Shown: positions 16,179 through 24,202, numbered from the stretch's first letter. The stretch is DNA of 33,665 nt from an uncultured Caryophanales bacterium (GCA_946414975.1 CAMKQS010000009.1:1-33665); one strand, 5' to 3'. Numbers and translations are program-made. The notes: generated from the sequence alone by a model not told the origin.

Positions 16179-16820
16179 ATGAAAAAAATTGTTATTTTTA
16201 TATCATCTTTATTTCTTGGATTATTCATAATATTTATAATTAATAGTAATAATAATATTGATGCTAAAGATAATAAAAAAGAAACTGTAAAAATAGTAAA
16301 AAAAGATACTGATACTAAAGAATTGAAGAAAATAAAGGTAGATATAAAAGGACTTGTTAATAATCCTGGAGTATATGAAATAGATGAAAATTCACGTGTA
16401 ATAGATGTTATTAATATATCTGGCGGGCTTATGGAAGGTGCTGATACTGATAGTATAAACTTAAGTAAAATATTAAAAGATGAGGATGTAATAGTTATTT
16501 ATAGTATTAATGATTATAGTAAAATGGAAGAAGAATTTAATAAAAAAATAGAATATTGTAATAAAGATAATAATGACTCTTGTGTTACTGAAACTATCAG
16601 TACTAACAGTATTGATAGTAGTGATAATAATATTATAAATATTAATATCGCTTCTATAGATGAGTTAACTACTTTACCAGGGATTGGAGAAGAAAAAGCA
16701 AAGAAAATAGTAGAATATCGAGATACAAATGGTTTATTTAGTTCAATAGAAGATATAAAGAATATAAGTGGTATTGGAGACAATATTTTTGATAAGATTA
16801 AAGAACTTATTACAATCTAA
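16179..16820 (+). CDS. comEA: Competence DNA receptor ComEA
   Basis: This 213-residue protein begins with a membrane helix (about residues 4-22), then an SLBB domain (VDIKGLVNNPGVYEID to DEDVIVI, about 52-107), a Ser/Asn-rich linker, and a C-terminal helix-hairpin-helix pair (ININIASIDELTTLPGIG, then DIKNISGIGDNIFDKI). ComEA binds incoming double-stranded DNA outside the cell and hands it to ComEC. A strong AAAGGAGG site precedes the ATG. comEC follows with overlap, the classic arrangement. Confidence 0.93.
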   Translation: MKKIVIFISSLFLGLFIIFIINSNNNIDAKDNKKETVKIVKKDTDTKELKKIKVDIKGLVNNPGVYEIDENSRVIDVINISGGLMEGADTDSINLSKILKDEDVIVIYSINDYSKMEEEFNKKIEYCNKDNNDSCVTETISTNSIDSSDNNIININIASIDELTTLPGIGEEKAKKIVEYRDTNGLFSSIEDIKNISGIGDNIFDKIKELITI

Positions 16821-18297
16821 TTTAATTTATTTTATTTTAATTATAGTAACTTTTATATATAGTTTTTTTATTATAGAATATGATTTATATAATTATAAAT
16901 TAAATAATAAGCATATAGTAGGTAAAATAATTGAAATTGATAGTAAAAATAATTATAATTCTATAAAATTAAGATTAGGAGTTAACAAAACTATTATTGT
17001 AAATGACTATAGTAAAGATAAATTAGAAATTGGAGATATAATTAAGGTTAAAGGTAAGATAATAAAACCGAATAATAATACTAATTTCCATTTATTTAAC
17101 TATCAAAAGTATTTAAGATCTAATCACATTTTTTATATAATAAAAGCAAAAAAAATTATAAAAATTAAAAGAAGCACTGGAATATATAAAATAAAAAATT
17201 ATATAGTAAACTATATAGATAAATTAAATAATAGTTATTTTTGTGCATTTATTTTAGGTAATAAAGGTAATATAGATTATGATATTAAAGAAAGCTATAG
17301 AATTAATGGAATTAGTCATTTATTTGCTATATCTGGAATGCATGTTAGTATATTTGTTTTAATTATTAGTTTTATATTTAGAAAAATAATAAAAACTAAA
17401 TATGATTATTTTATTATTATTATTTTCTTATTATTTTATTTATTTTTAACTAATTATTTAAAATCAATTACTAGGACAACTGAAATTTATATACTAAATA
17501 CTGTTTGTAAAAAAATGAATTTAAATATAGATCTTAAAAAAATAATTATTTTAGTATTATGTGTTAATTTAATAATAAATCCATATAATTTATATAATAT
17601 TGGGTTTATTTTTTCATATATTATTTCTATAACATTAATATTTAACAAACAGTTGTTAGATGATAATCGTAGTTATATAAAAAAATTATTAATAACTTCT
17701 ATTATTTCATTTTTAGTATCATTTCCAATAATAATAAATAATTTTTTTGAAGTAAATTTTTTAAGTATTTTTTATAATTTATTTTATATACCTTTTATAA
17801 GCATTATAGTATTTCCACTTAGCATATTAACAATTATAATACCACCTTTAGAGATTCTATTAAAAATTACGTTATTCTGTTTAGAAAATAGTTCTATATT
17901 TTTATCTAAAGTAAGTTTTTTTAAACTTAATTTTTGTTATATCTCTTTTCCTGTTGTATTGGTTTATTATATATTTACATTTCTTTTTATAAAGGGTATT
18001 AAAGAAAATAGATATTTATTTTTTATTCCATTATTATTATTTATGCTATTTCATTATTATTATCCTAAATTAAATAACGAGACGATTTATATATCGTTTG
18101 ATGTAGGACAAGGTGATAGTATACTATTGAAATATCCTAATAATAAATTAAATATTTTAATTGATACTGGTGGTGATTATCATAAAAAAATAGCTAATGA
18201 TATAATTATTCCTAGTTTAAAAAGTTACGGTATAAAAAAAATAGATTATTTAATAATTACCCATGGAGGTATGTGGTTAGTAAGTCGAATTACTTAA
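16789..18297 (+). pseudogene. comEC: ComEC DNA-uptake channel, 3' part removed by prophage insertion
   Basis: ComEC is the membrane channel that takes up single-stranded DNA. The readable part (about 500 residues) has an N-terminal OB-like soluble region (KHIVGKIIEID onward), many membrane helices with the Competence-domain signature SHLFAISGMHVSI, and the start of a metallo-beta-lactamase-like domain (ISFDVGQGDSILLKYP, DYLIITHGG). The normal continuation THGDxDHxGG is lost: after THG the frame enters foreign sequence and stops within ten codons. A TTG at 16789 with GGAG upstream is the likely start. The phage integrase begins at the same place on the other strand. The missing 3' part should lie beyond the right end of the prophage. 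Confidence 0.88.
18260..18292. other. Left prophage-host junction (attL region) inside comEC
   Basis: Host comEC coding ends near CCATGGAGG (18260-18269), and the integrase stop codon lies at 18290-18292. Large serine recombinases cross over at a central dinucleotide in a site of some 40-50 bp, so the exact core cannot be fixed without the right junction. Confidence 0.65.
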
Positions 18298-19690
18298 AAA
18301 AAACAATCCAATTATCGCAGGGATTATCAGGATCCTGCTCGATATGGTCAATGTATTCGCCCCAGAAAGCCAATTTATTTTCTGGATCAAGCTTATTATA
18401 TATATCAAATATAGTAGATGACTCAAGAATTTGTTTGTATTTTTTTATGTTATTAGGATTTATGCTAACAGAAGCATTCTCTTGAAGCTCCTTTAATTTT
18501 GATTGAGCATCATCATAATCACTCTCGTATTTTTCTCTTGATATTCTACCATCAATATATAAGTCATTAAGTCGAGTCATTCTAGATTGATAATAACTGA
18601 TTTTTCTTTGTAGATTTTCATTCTCGTTTTTTTCTTCTAGAGATTCAATAGAAACCACATAATCGTTAAGTTTTAATAAGAAATTATCTATAAGCCATTT
18701 TTCAAGTTTGTTTTCATTTACTACATGATTATTTGTACAGCGACTATCTAAGAAATGATTATTGCATTTATACATACCAAATCTGAATCTACTTCCATCT
18801 GCATGCATTCTACCAGCTGAAGAACCAGCCATTCTTAAATGACAATCATAACACCAGATTAATCCTGAAAACTTAAACTTGAAACCAGAGGGAACATTAA
18901 CTCTTTGATTTTTCTTTATTATATCAATAATCTTTAAATGCCTCTCTTTAGAAATATATGGTTCACAGTAATCCTCGACATCTCTATAAACACCATGATA
19001 CATACTATTTTTTATCATGTGTTTTACTCGCTCATATCTAATAGGTCTCTGTGGATAATTTTCAATAAGATATTGGGTAGTTGCATGAAGAGATAATGTC
19101 TCCTCAAATTTATCAAACATGTCAATAGCCATCTGAGAAAGCTCAGGATCCTTAACAACACGTTTATTCTGTTTTTCACCCTCTATTTTATATCCTATGG
19201 GAAGAGCTCCTGATATAGGTCTTTTATTTTTAACCATATTATCAAAATTGAACTTTATTCTATCAGAAGTTTGATCAGACTCGTTCTGTGCGATAGAAAG
19301 CTTAATATTTAAATATAATCTACCATTAGAAGTGGAGGTATTAAAATCCTCATCGGAACATTCCCAATCAACACCGTTTTTATCAAGAATATCTTGTATA
19401 CGATAGAAATCAGCAACATTACGAAACCAACGATCTAGTCTCCAAATTACAATTCTGTCAATTTTATTTTCTCTTACATCATCAAGTAAACGAGCTAATT
19501 CTTTTCTATTTGATAATTTAGTACGAGCTGACTTTCCTTCGTCAGCATAAACATCTATAATTTGATAATGATGCTCTTGGCACCATTCTTTTAATCTACT
19601 TCTTTGACTTTCAATAGAGTAGCCATGCTTGGCTTGTTCCTCAGTAGAAACTCTGATATAAATACCAGCTCTAAGTATTTTTTTATTCAT
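18290..19690 (-). CDS. int: Large serine recombinase, phage integrase
   Basis: This 466-residue enzyme has a resolvase-type catalytic domain at the N-terminus (GIYIRVSTEEQ, nucleophile Ser15; IWRLDRWFRN, conserved Arg residues), a recombinase domain (GALPIGYKIEG near residue 156), a zinc ribbon (CYDCHLRMAG and later YKCNNHFLDSRC), and a coiled coil (about residues 355-405) with the RISREKYESDYD pattern. Such enzymes integrate phage DNA at attB without host factors and need a directionality factor to excise. The 3' end touches the comEC junction, so it is the integrase for this element. An AGAGAGG ribosome site precedes the ATG. Confidence 0.95.
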   Translation of the reverse strand: MNKKILRAGIYIRVSTEEQAKHGYSIESQRSRLKEWCQEHHYQIIDVYADEGKSARTKLSNRKELARLLDDVRENKIDRIVIWRLDRWFRNVADFYRIQDILDKNGVDWECSDEDFNTSTSNGRLYLNIKLSIAQNESDQTSDRIKFNFDNMVKNKRPISGALPIGYKIEGEKQNKRVVKDPELSQMAIDMFDKFEETLSLHATTQYLIENYPQRPIRYERVKHMIKNSMYHGVYRDVEDYCEPYISKERHLKIIDIIKKNQRVNVPSGFKFKFSGLIWCYDCHLRMAGSSAGRMHADGSRFRFGMYKCNNHFLDSRCTNNHVVNENKLEKWLIDNFLLKLNDYVVSIESLEEKNENENLQRKISYYQSRMTRLNDLYIDGRISREKYESDYDDAQSKLKELQENASVSINPNNIKKYKQILESSTIFDIYNKLDPENKLAFWGEYIDHIEQDPDNPCDNWIVFFK

Positions 19691-19726
19691 TTTATAACCT
19701 CTCTTTTCATTTTTTGAAAATAGTGT

Positions 19727-19840
19727 TATAATAGAATGGAAAAATCCAAAACATTATAACTTTATTTTGTTTATTTAGTTAGCCGACTAAATAGGGTTTT
19801 TCATTATAGACTTACTGTTCCAGCAGTAGGTCTTTTTTTT
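19727..19840 (+). ncRNA. Possible small RNA between integrase and repressor
   Basis: An extended -10 (TGTTATAAT, with TATAAT at 19727-19732) and a weak -35 (TTTTCA at 19704-19709) point to a start near 19739. A good terminator lies at 19809-19840: GACTTACTG/CAGTAGGTC with one T-G pair, then eight T bases. The roughly 100-nt product would contain the ATTTAGT palindrome and end beside the repressor stop. It has no credible open frame. It may simply be an isolating terminator. Confidence 0.35.
19761..19794 (-). repeat. Long inverted repeat, integrase-side copy
   Basis: Read on the minus strand this 34-base stretch matches 21004-21037 on the plus strand at all but one base. Its core is the palindrome ATTTAGT-CGGCTA-ACTAAAT, followed by AACAAAATAAAG. 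It lies upstream of int in the direction of int transcription. A TATAATGAA lies ten bases before the palindrome in both copies. Confidence 0.85.
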
Positions 19841-20495
19841 ATTTGTTGTCGTATTGAATCTCAGCAAAAGAGAATAATGCGACTCCTAACACTTTGATGT
19901 TTTTATTAATACATTCTTCAGGAGAATACTGAACGGGTAAAAAATTAGAATCATTATGAATGTTTAATGGTTCGATTAGAAGCCCATTAGAACTTTTAGT
20001 AACTCTCTTGAAAGTTGCATCTTGATTGTCAATTAATACACAACAATCCTTTCCTGAAAAATCAGAAAAGTTAGAATTAAAAATTACATAATCACCATTC
20101 TGATACTTTGGTTGCATAGAATCACCAACGATTTTTAATGCAAAATAATTGCTTAAGTCATGATTCCATTTCTTTGGTGGCTGAATATAATCTTCAATAT
20201 ATCTGTCCTGTATTGCTTCAAAAGGCATACCTGCAGGAATTCTACCAAGAACGGGAATACCAAGTTTAGCATTGCTTCTTTCATCTTCTACTAGATCTGA
20301 TTTTAAAACATCTAAAGCATCAGCAATAGCTTTCAATTTATCATAGCGAGGATATGAAGCACCAGTGTACCATTCATTTACGGTTGTATAAGCCACACCT
20401 AATTTAGAAGCCAATTTGTTTCTGTCAATATTTCTCATCTCCATACATCTCTTGAGATTATTGACAAATATTAATTTTTCATCCTTTTCTTCCAT
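19839..20495 (-). CDS. LexA/CI-type phage repressor with self-cleavage domain
   Basis: The 218-residue protein has an N-terminal helix-turn-helix (NKLASKLGVAYTTVNEWYTG, about residues 26-45) and a C-terminal S24 peptidase domain. The cleavage pair is Ala88-Gly89 (GRIPAGMPF), nucleophile Ser126 in VGDSMQPKY, and the general-base Lys163 in ATFKRV. Repressors of this type keep the lysogen silent and self-cleave on RecA activation, so this prophage is probably SOS-inducible. AGGAGGAG precedes its ATG. It is divergent from the Cro-like gene and faces an operator array. Confidence 0.94.
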   Translation of the reverse strand: MEEKDEKLIFVNNLKRCMEMRNIDRNKLASKLGVAYTTVNEWYTGASYPRYDKLKAIADALDVLKSDLVEDERSNAKLGIPVLGRIPAGMPFEAIQDRYIEDYIQPPKKWNHDLSNYFALKIVGDSMQPKYQNGDYVIFNSNFSDFSGKDCCVLIDNQDATFKRVTKSSNGLLIEPLNIHNDSNFLPVQYSPEECINKNIKVLGVALFSFAEIQYDNK

Positions 20496-20521
20496 TTTTA
20501 TCTCCTCCTCCCTGTATTTTC

Positions 20522-20583
20522 ATTATAAAATAAACCGTAAAAAAATACAACCTTTTTTGTAAAAAAATACGGAAAAACCGAAA
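20522..20583 (-). promoter_or_regulatory. Repressor promoter with operator sites
   Basis: On the minus strand TTGTAT (20550-20545) and TATAAT (20527-20522) are 17 bases apart. A CCGTAA half-site lies in the spacer. GTAAAAAAATAC occurs at 20537 and again at 20559, 22 bp apart or two helical turns, and the second runs into ATACGG-AAAAA-CCGAAA (20567-20583), a variant of the operator below. Confidence 0.6.
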
Positions 20584-20600
20584 AAAGTAATTTTAGGTTA

Positions 20601-20629
20601 TTGACATTACGGAAGAAACGTAATAATAT
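20601..20629 (+). promoter_or_regulatory. Early rightward promoter with operator in its spacer
   Basis: TTGACA and TAATAT are 17 bases apart, and the whole spacer (20607-20623) is the near-palindrome TTACGG-AAGAA-ACGTAA. Bound repressor or Cro would cover the promoter completely. Confidence 0.85.
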
Positions 20630-20655
20630 TTATACTAGAGAGGAGGATAGATAGA

Positions 20656-20886
20656 GTGCTTATGACAACTTTAAAAGGTGTCAGAGTAAGCAGAAATATG
20701 AAACTTAAAGATGTAGCTAAGAGATTAAACATTTCTGAAGATACACTTAGGAATTATGAAAACTTTAAAACTTACCCAGACATCAAAACTTTAAAAAGAC
20801 TTCTAAAGGTATATGATGTAAATATTAATTGCATAGCACTAACACCTGAAGAGGTTGAAGATGGAAGTAACGGTTGTAGTAAGTAG
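20656..20886 (+). CDS. Cro-like helix-turn-helix protein
   Basis: This 76-residue protein is mostly one helix-turn-helix domain of the Xre/Cro type (MKLKDVAKRLNISEDTLRNYE). It is divergent from the repressor and directly follows the early promoter, the place of Cro. The start is probably GTG at 20656: GAGGAGG is nine bases before it, while the in-frame ATG at 20662 would be too far. The 160 bases after the stop hold another operator copy and the second long inverted repeat. Confidence 0.85.
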   Translation: MLMTTLKGVRVSRNMKLKDVAKRLNISEDTLRNYENFKTYPDIKTLKRLLKVYDVNINCIALTPEEVEDGSNGCSK

Positions 20887-20946
20887 TAAATAGATGTAAA
20901 AAAAAGAAGTATCGACAGCAGTAAGGATATTTTTTTTAGTTATCTA

Positions 20947-20963
20947 TTACGGAACAACCGTAA
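20947..20963. promoter_or_regulatory. Distal operator copy
   Basis: TTACGG-AACAA-CCGTAA is a perfect 6-bp inverted repeat and the best match to the consensus seen in the early promoter. It lies after cro and before the short early genes. A TCGACA with TTTAGT at 17 bases (20911-20939) just before it could be a second early promoter. Confidence 0.65.
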
Positions 20964-21003
20964 AAAGGAGGAGATATTATTACAAAATATAATGAAGTAT
21001 ATT

Positions 21004-21037
21004 ATTTAGTCGGCTAACTAAATGAACAAAATAAAGG
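21004..21037 (+). repeat. Long inverted repeat, early-operon copy
   Basis: This is the plus-strand partner of 19761-19794. Its AACAAAATAAAG tail runs directly into the GGAGG ribosome site of the next small gene, so here the palindrome is in or next to the leader of the early operon. Confidence 0.85.
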
Positions 21038-21046
21038 AGGATTTTT

Positions 21047-21154
21047 ATGACAAATGAAAAAGACCTCTTGACCGTATTAATGAATCTTTATGCAAAACAA
21101 GAACATATAAAGATCAAATTTAAAATTATAAAGAAAGAGGGAAAAAATGAATAA
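21047..21154 (+). CDS. Small early phage protein, 35 residues
   Basis: AAAGGAGG stands eight bases before the ATG, the best ribosome site in this region. The product is MTNEKDLLTVLMNLYAKQ and then a basic tail, a single charged helix. The stop overlaps the next start. The family is unknown; small helical proteins at this place are sometimes regulators or directionality factors, but nothing here proves it. Confidence 0.55.
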   Translation: MTNEKDLLTVLMNLYAKQEHIKIKFKIIKKEGKNE

Positions 21155-21317
21155 GAAATATGTTTTAAAACCTTGGGTAAAATATGCCATTGGTTTTATA
21201 GTAATTTTTATTTTACTATTACAATTAATACTTATAAATAACAAGTTAAATAAACTAATTAATAAAGATGATAGAACAACAGTAGTATTGGAAATGAGGT
21301 GTAAGGATGGACAATAA
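21147..21317 (+). CDS. Small single-span membrane protein, 56 residues
   Basis: The frame begins within the end of the preceding small gene, after AAAGAGGG, and overlaps the next gene by 11 bases. It has a short basic N-terminus (MNKKYVLKPWVKYA), one strong membrane helix (about residues 14-30), and a charged tail. Tight overlap on both sides supports translation. Function unknown. Confidence 0.5.
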   Translation: MNKKYVLKPWVKYAIGFIVIFILLLQLILINNKLNKLINKDDRTTVVLEMRCKDGQ

Positions 21318-22014
21318 AAATCTTACATTTCCTGAGATACCTGTTAAGGAAACAAAAATAGATTATAAAAGCATAATAAGTTTACAAAAAAAGAAAAATG
21401 CAGTTAGAAAAGAATTGCATGAAAGGGGAATACTTCCTAAAGGTGCTCATAATGATTATGACAATTATGACTATTTTAGTGAAGCCCAATATAAAGAATT
21501 ATTTACTGAACTATTTAGTAAACATGGAATAGAGCTAATTATTGATGAATCAGACTACGGTACATTCGATGGAACAGATAAACAACCATTCGGAAGAGTA
21601 GTGACATTAGCCTGTACCTTAATTGATATCGATACAGGATATTCAGAAACAAGTAGACATACAGGAGAGGGATTAGACAGAGGAGATAAAGCAGGATATA
21701 AAGCCACAACAGGAGCTATTAAAAAGTTTTTATCTTCCACTTTCTTAGTAGCTACAAAGGATGATCCTGAAAGAGAGGATGACAAACCTGTTAGCAAAAA
21801 GACTTACAGTAAGACTACAACAAAGGTTACAAAACTGCCTACAAATTGCATTACAAGAGGTCAACTTGCTATGATTAAATCTTTATTCAAAGATAGCAAA
21901 GAAGAGTTAAAAGAAATGATGACTCCATATAAGAAAAAGAAAATAGAAGAACTCACTATGGAAGAAGCATCACAAATAATCGAAACAAAGAAAGGAACAG
22001 GTAAAGATGAATAA
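21307..22014 (+). CDS. ERF-family single-strand annealing protein
   Basis: The 235-residue protein matches the ERF superfamily of phage recombinases: the N-terminal region NDYDNYDYFSEAQYKELF with LFSKHGIELII, then the core RVVTLACTLIDIDTGYSE, GEGLDRGDKAGYKATTGAIKKFLSSTFLV. ERF proteins form rings on single-stranded DNA and anneal complementary strands, often with a partner nuclease. A Lys/Thr-rich linker leads to a C-terminal helical tail. The nuclease and SSB two and three genes later complete the set. Confidence 0.88.
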   Translation: MDNKNLTFPEIPVKETKIDYKSIISLQKKKNAVRKELHERGILPKGAHNDYDNYDYFSEAQYKELFTELFSKHGIELIIDESDYGTFDGTDKQPFGRVVTLACTLIDIDTGYSETSRHTGEGLDRGDKAGYKATTGAIKKFLSSTFLVATKDDPEREDDKPVSKKTYSKTTTKVTKLPTNCITRGQLAMIKSLFKDSKEELKEMMTPYKKKKIEELTMEEASQIIETKKGTGKDE

Positions 22015-22333
22015 TTTAATAACTATAGAAAATGAGAAACCAATACTAAAAGAAGATATGGTTTTAAAAGTAATAGAAATAGAAGATAAGATCAAAAAAC
22101 TAAAGAATATACAAGATGAATATAAAAAACAAATAATGGGTGCTATGGAAGAAAAAGGTGTAATTAAGATCCTAGATGATGTATCAGGACTATCAATTAC
22201 ATACATTGAAGCCAAAGAGAATCTTGAAAAGTTTAATCAAGCTAAATTTAGAGAAGAGCATCCTGATTTATTTGATGAGTATGTAACTCTAGATGGTAAA
22301 AAATCAGCCTACATAACAATCAAGATAAAATGA
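22007..22333 (+). CDS. Phage protein of unknown function in the recombination module
   Basis: This 108-residue protein starts within the end of the ERF gene and overlaps the nuclease gene at its stop. The first 60 residues are a likely coiled coil (VIEIEDKIKKLKNIQDEYKK), followed by a small domain with ISGLSITY-like strands and a conserved-looking FREEHPDLFDEYV segment. It resembles short accessory proteins found beside phage exonucleases, but no family is assigned. Confidence 0.7.
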   Translation: MNNLITIENEKPILKEDMVLKVIEIEDKIKKLKNIQDEYKKQIMGAMEEKGVIKILDDVSGLSITYIEAKENLEKFNQAKFREEHPDLFDEYVTLDGKKSAYITIKIK

Positions 22334-22938
22334 TTGAAAGTTGGGAAATTGCAGGAGGATTACTTGAATATATAGATGAAACACACACATATCTATACGA
22401 TGGAGTAATTCTTCCTAGCATAACTCAAATATTAAAGATTAAGTTTGGTAATAAATACAATGGAATTTCAAAAGAGGTATTACAGAAAGCATCTGAAAGA
22501 GGAACAATGGTACATCAGGCAATTGAAGATTATGAAAAGAGAAATATAGACAACCCTGATATAAAAGAGTTAAGAAACTATAAGTTCTTAAAAAACAGAT
22601 TCGGATTCGAATGCCTAGAGAATGAAATACCAATAGTATTATTCTTAGATAACAAACCTGTATGTGCAGGAAGAATAGATCTAATTTTGAAAGAAAAGGA
22701 TCAGATCGGTGTGGCTGATATAAAAAGAACAAGTAGCTTTGATAAGGAATATGTAGCATACCAAACTAATCTATACCGAATAGGATATCAACAATGTTAT
22801 GGCACAGAAATAACATTCCTACGAGGAATACACCTAAGGGATGATGTAAGAAAGTATATATCATTACCAATAAATGAGGATATGAGTTTAATGCTTGTAA
22901 AAAAATATTTAGAAGAAAGGAAAAATAATAATGAATAG
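22330..22938 (+). CDS. PD-(D/E)XK-family nuclease
   Basis: The 202-residue protein shows the RecB/Cas4-like nuclease core: a conserved His in ASERGTMVHQAIEDYEK, then Asp in CAGRIDLIL, then ADIKRT (Asp-x-Lys), and a QTNLYRIGYQ helix (QxxxY motif). These bind metal and cut DNA, probably as the exonuclease partner of the ERF annealing protein. It overlaps the previous gene and ends in the SSB start region. Confidence 0.85.
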   Translation: MIESWEIAGGLLEYIDETHTYLYDGVILPSITQILKIKFGNKYNGISKEVLQKASERGTMVHQAIEDYEKRNIDNPDIKELRNYKFLKNRFGFECLENEIPIVLFLDNKPVCAGRIDLILKEKDQIGVADIKRTSSFDKEYVAYQTNLYRIGYQQCYGTEITFLRGIHLRDDVRKYISLPINEDMSLMLVKKYLEERKNNNE

Positions 22939-23350
22939 AATTGAATTAACAGGAAGACTAACAGCTGATCCTGAATTAAGATATACAGAAAGCAATAAAG
23001 CTTATACAAGATTTTCATTAGCAGTAAATAGAAACTTTAAAAATAAAGATGGAGAATATGATGCTGACTTTTTCAATATTGTTGCATGGGATAAAAGAGC
23101 AGAAGTAATATGTAACAATGTTAAAAAAGGTCATAGATTTGGAGTCGCAGGAAGACTGCAAACTACAAGATATGAAAAACAAGATGGAAGCATTGGATAT
23201 CAAACTGATGTAATAATAGAAGACTTTGACTTTTTAGAATCAAAACCAAGAGAGGATGCTCCTGCACCTGATTATCCTGAAGCAGAAGAGGATCCATTCG
23301 CTGACTTTGGAGATAGTGTCGAAATATCAGATGATGACCTACCATTTTAA
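22931..23350 (+). CDS. ssb: Single-stranded DNA-binding protein
   Basis: This 139-residue SSB has the OB fold (MNRIELTGRLTADPELRYT, FSLAVNRNF, DFFNIVAWDKRAE, GHRFGVAGRLQTTRYEKQDG), a disordered acidic middle, and the DDDLPF tip that binds partner proteins. It protects single strands during phage replication and recombination. The stop overlaps the next ATG. Confidence 0.96.
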   Translation: MNRIELTGRLTADPELRYTESNKAYTRFSLAVNRNFKNKDGEYDADFFNIVAWDKRAEVICNNVKKGHRFGVAGRLQTTRYEKQDGSIGYQTDVIIEDFDFLESKPREDAPAPDYPEAEEDPFADFGDSVEISDDDLPF

Positions 23351-23838
23351 TGAGAACAATAGCTATAGTAAAGCAGGTTTTTAGAAATATAAATAAACAA
23401 ATGCTTTTAGTAGAGAACCAACAATTAGATCTAGATTTAGATCTAAACAAAGAATATGTATTTGAAATAAAAGAAGTAAAGAGTAAAAGAACAATTCAAC
23501 AGAATAAGTATATGTGGGCTCTAATTCACGAAATAGCACACCACGAATCAATGAATCAAACCGAAGTAGAAATATATTCATTAGCATTAGAAGAAGCAAA
23601 TGCAAAGTACATCTACCTATTAGGAACAAAAGATGTTGAAGATGAATTAAAAAAGAATTTTAGAGCTGTCAGAGTAGTAAGACCTACAGTAGAGAATGGG
23701 AAAGAATTTATAGTGTATAAATGCTTTGTAGGAACATCAAAGATGGATACAAAGGAAATGACTAAGGTATTGGATATCATTGTAGCATGGGCAGAAGAAT
23801 TAGGAATAGAAACAAATGAAGAGTATATTACAGAATAA
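23350..23838 (+). CDS. NinB-like recombination protein
   Basis: The 162-residue protein carries the NinB/Orf signature region (KSKRTIQQNKYMWALIHEIAHH, near residue 48) and a Phe/Val-rich second half. Lambda NinB binds single-stranded DNA and SSB and helps RecFOR-type recombination. Placement directly after ssb fits. Likeness is judged by eye. Confidence 0.65.
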   Translation: MRTIAIVKQVFRNINKQMLLVENQQLDLDLDLNKEYVFEIKEVKSKRTIQQNKYMWALIHEIAHHESMNQTEVEIYSLALEEANAKYIYLLGTKDVEDELKKNFRAVRVVRPTVENGKEFIVYKCFVGTSKMDTKEMTKVLDIIVAWAEELGIETNEEYITE

Positions 23839-24097
23839 AAAGAAATGTTTTATATGCTCAAAGCAAGTTGATATTCAGGATCATCACATATACTTTGGTT
23901 CTGCCAAAAGAAAGATAAGTGAAAAGAACGGTTTTAAAGTCTGGCTATGCCGAGAACACCACCAGGGAACATTCGGTGTACATGGAGCCAAAGGACACGA
24001 AATAGATTTATATTTAAAGAAAACCTGCCAATTAAAATACGAAGAAACACATACGAGAGATGAGTTCATAGATCTAATTGGTAGAAATTATTTATAG
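23816..24097 (+). CDS. Small zinc-binding HNH-like phage protein
   Basis: In 93 residues there are two zinc-ligand clusters, CFICSK with IQDHHI, and LCREHHQGTFGVHG, the arrangement of HNH-type or DUF968-like phage proteins. It overlaps the NinB-like gene by 23 bases. It may be a small structure-specific nuclease; whether it is catalytic cannot be decided. Confidence 0.7.
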   Translation: MKSILQNKKKCFICSKQVDIQDHHIYFGSAKRKISEKNGFKVWLCREHHQGTFGVHGAKGHEIDLYLKKTCQLKYEETHTRDEFIDLIGRNYL

Positions 24098-24106
24098 GAG
24101 GAAGTC

Positions 24107-24187
24107 ATGGACAATAGTGTAATTATAACAATCGTAATATGCATTACAATCATAATTATTTGCTTGTTAAACAAGAAAGAAAAATAA
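24107..24187 (+). CDS. Tiny membrane peptide, 26 residues
   Basis: AGGAGGA stands just before this ATG. The product is one membrane helix (VIITIVICITIIIICLL) with a basic tail. Only the ribosome site and its fit between genes support it. Confidence 0.45.
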   Translation: MDNSVIITIVICITIIIICLLNKKEK

Positions 24188-24202
24188 GAGAGGTGATGTG
24201 TA

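Noticed and set aside
18273..18485. 70-codon plus-strand frame at the phage junction
   Set aside because: It lies antisense to the C-terminal part of the serine recombinase and has no ribosome site.
19754..20993. TATAAT boxes beside both long inverted-repeat copies as normal promoters
   Set aside because: No suitable -35 or extended -10 is present, so they are kept only as part of the repeat description.
20971..21015. Leader peptide ending YLVG before the early operon
   Set aside because: It would need an ATT start; the same end at the int-side copy is explained by the conserved DNA palindrome rather than by protein.
22439..23629. Several minus-strand frames opposite the recombination module
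   Set aside because: All lie opposite well-supported genes, lack ribosome sites, and have hydrophobic low-complexity products typical of antisense AT-rich DNA.
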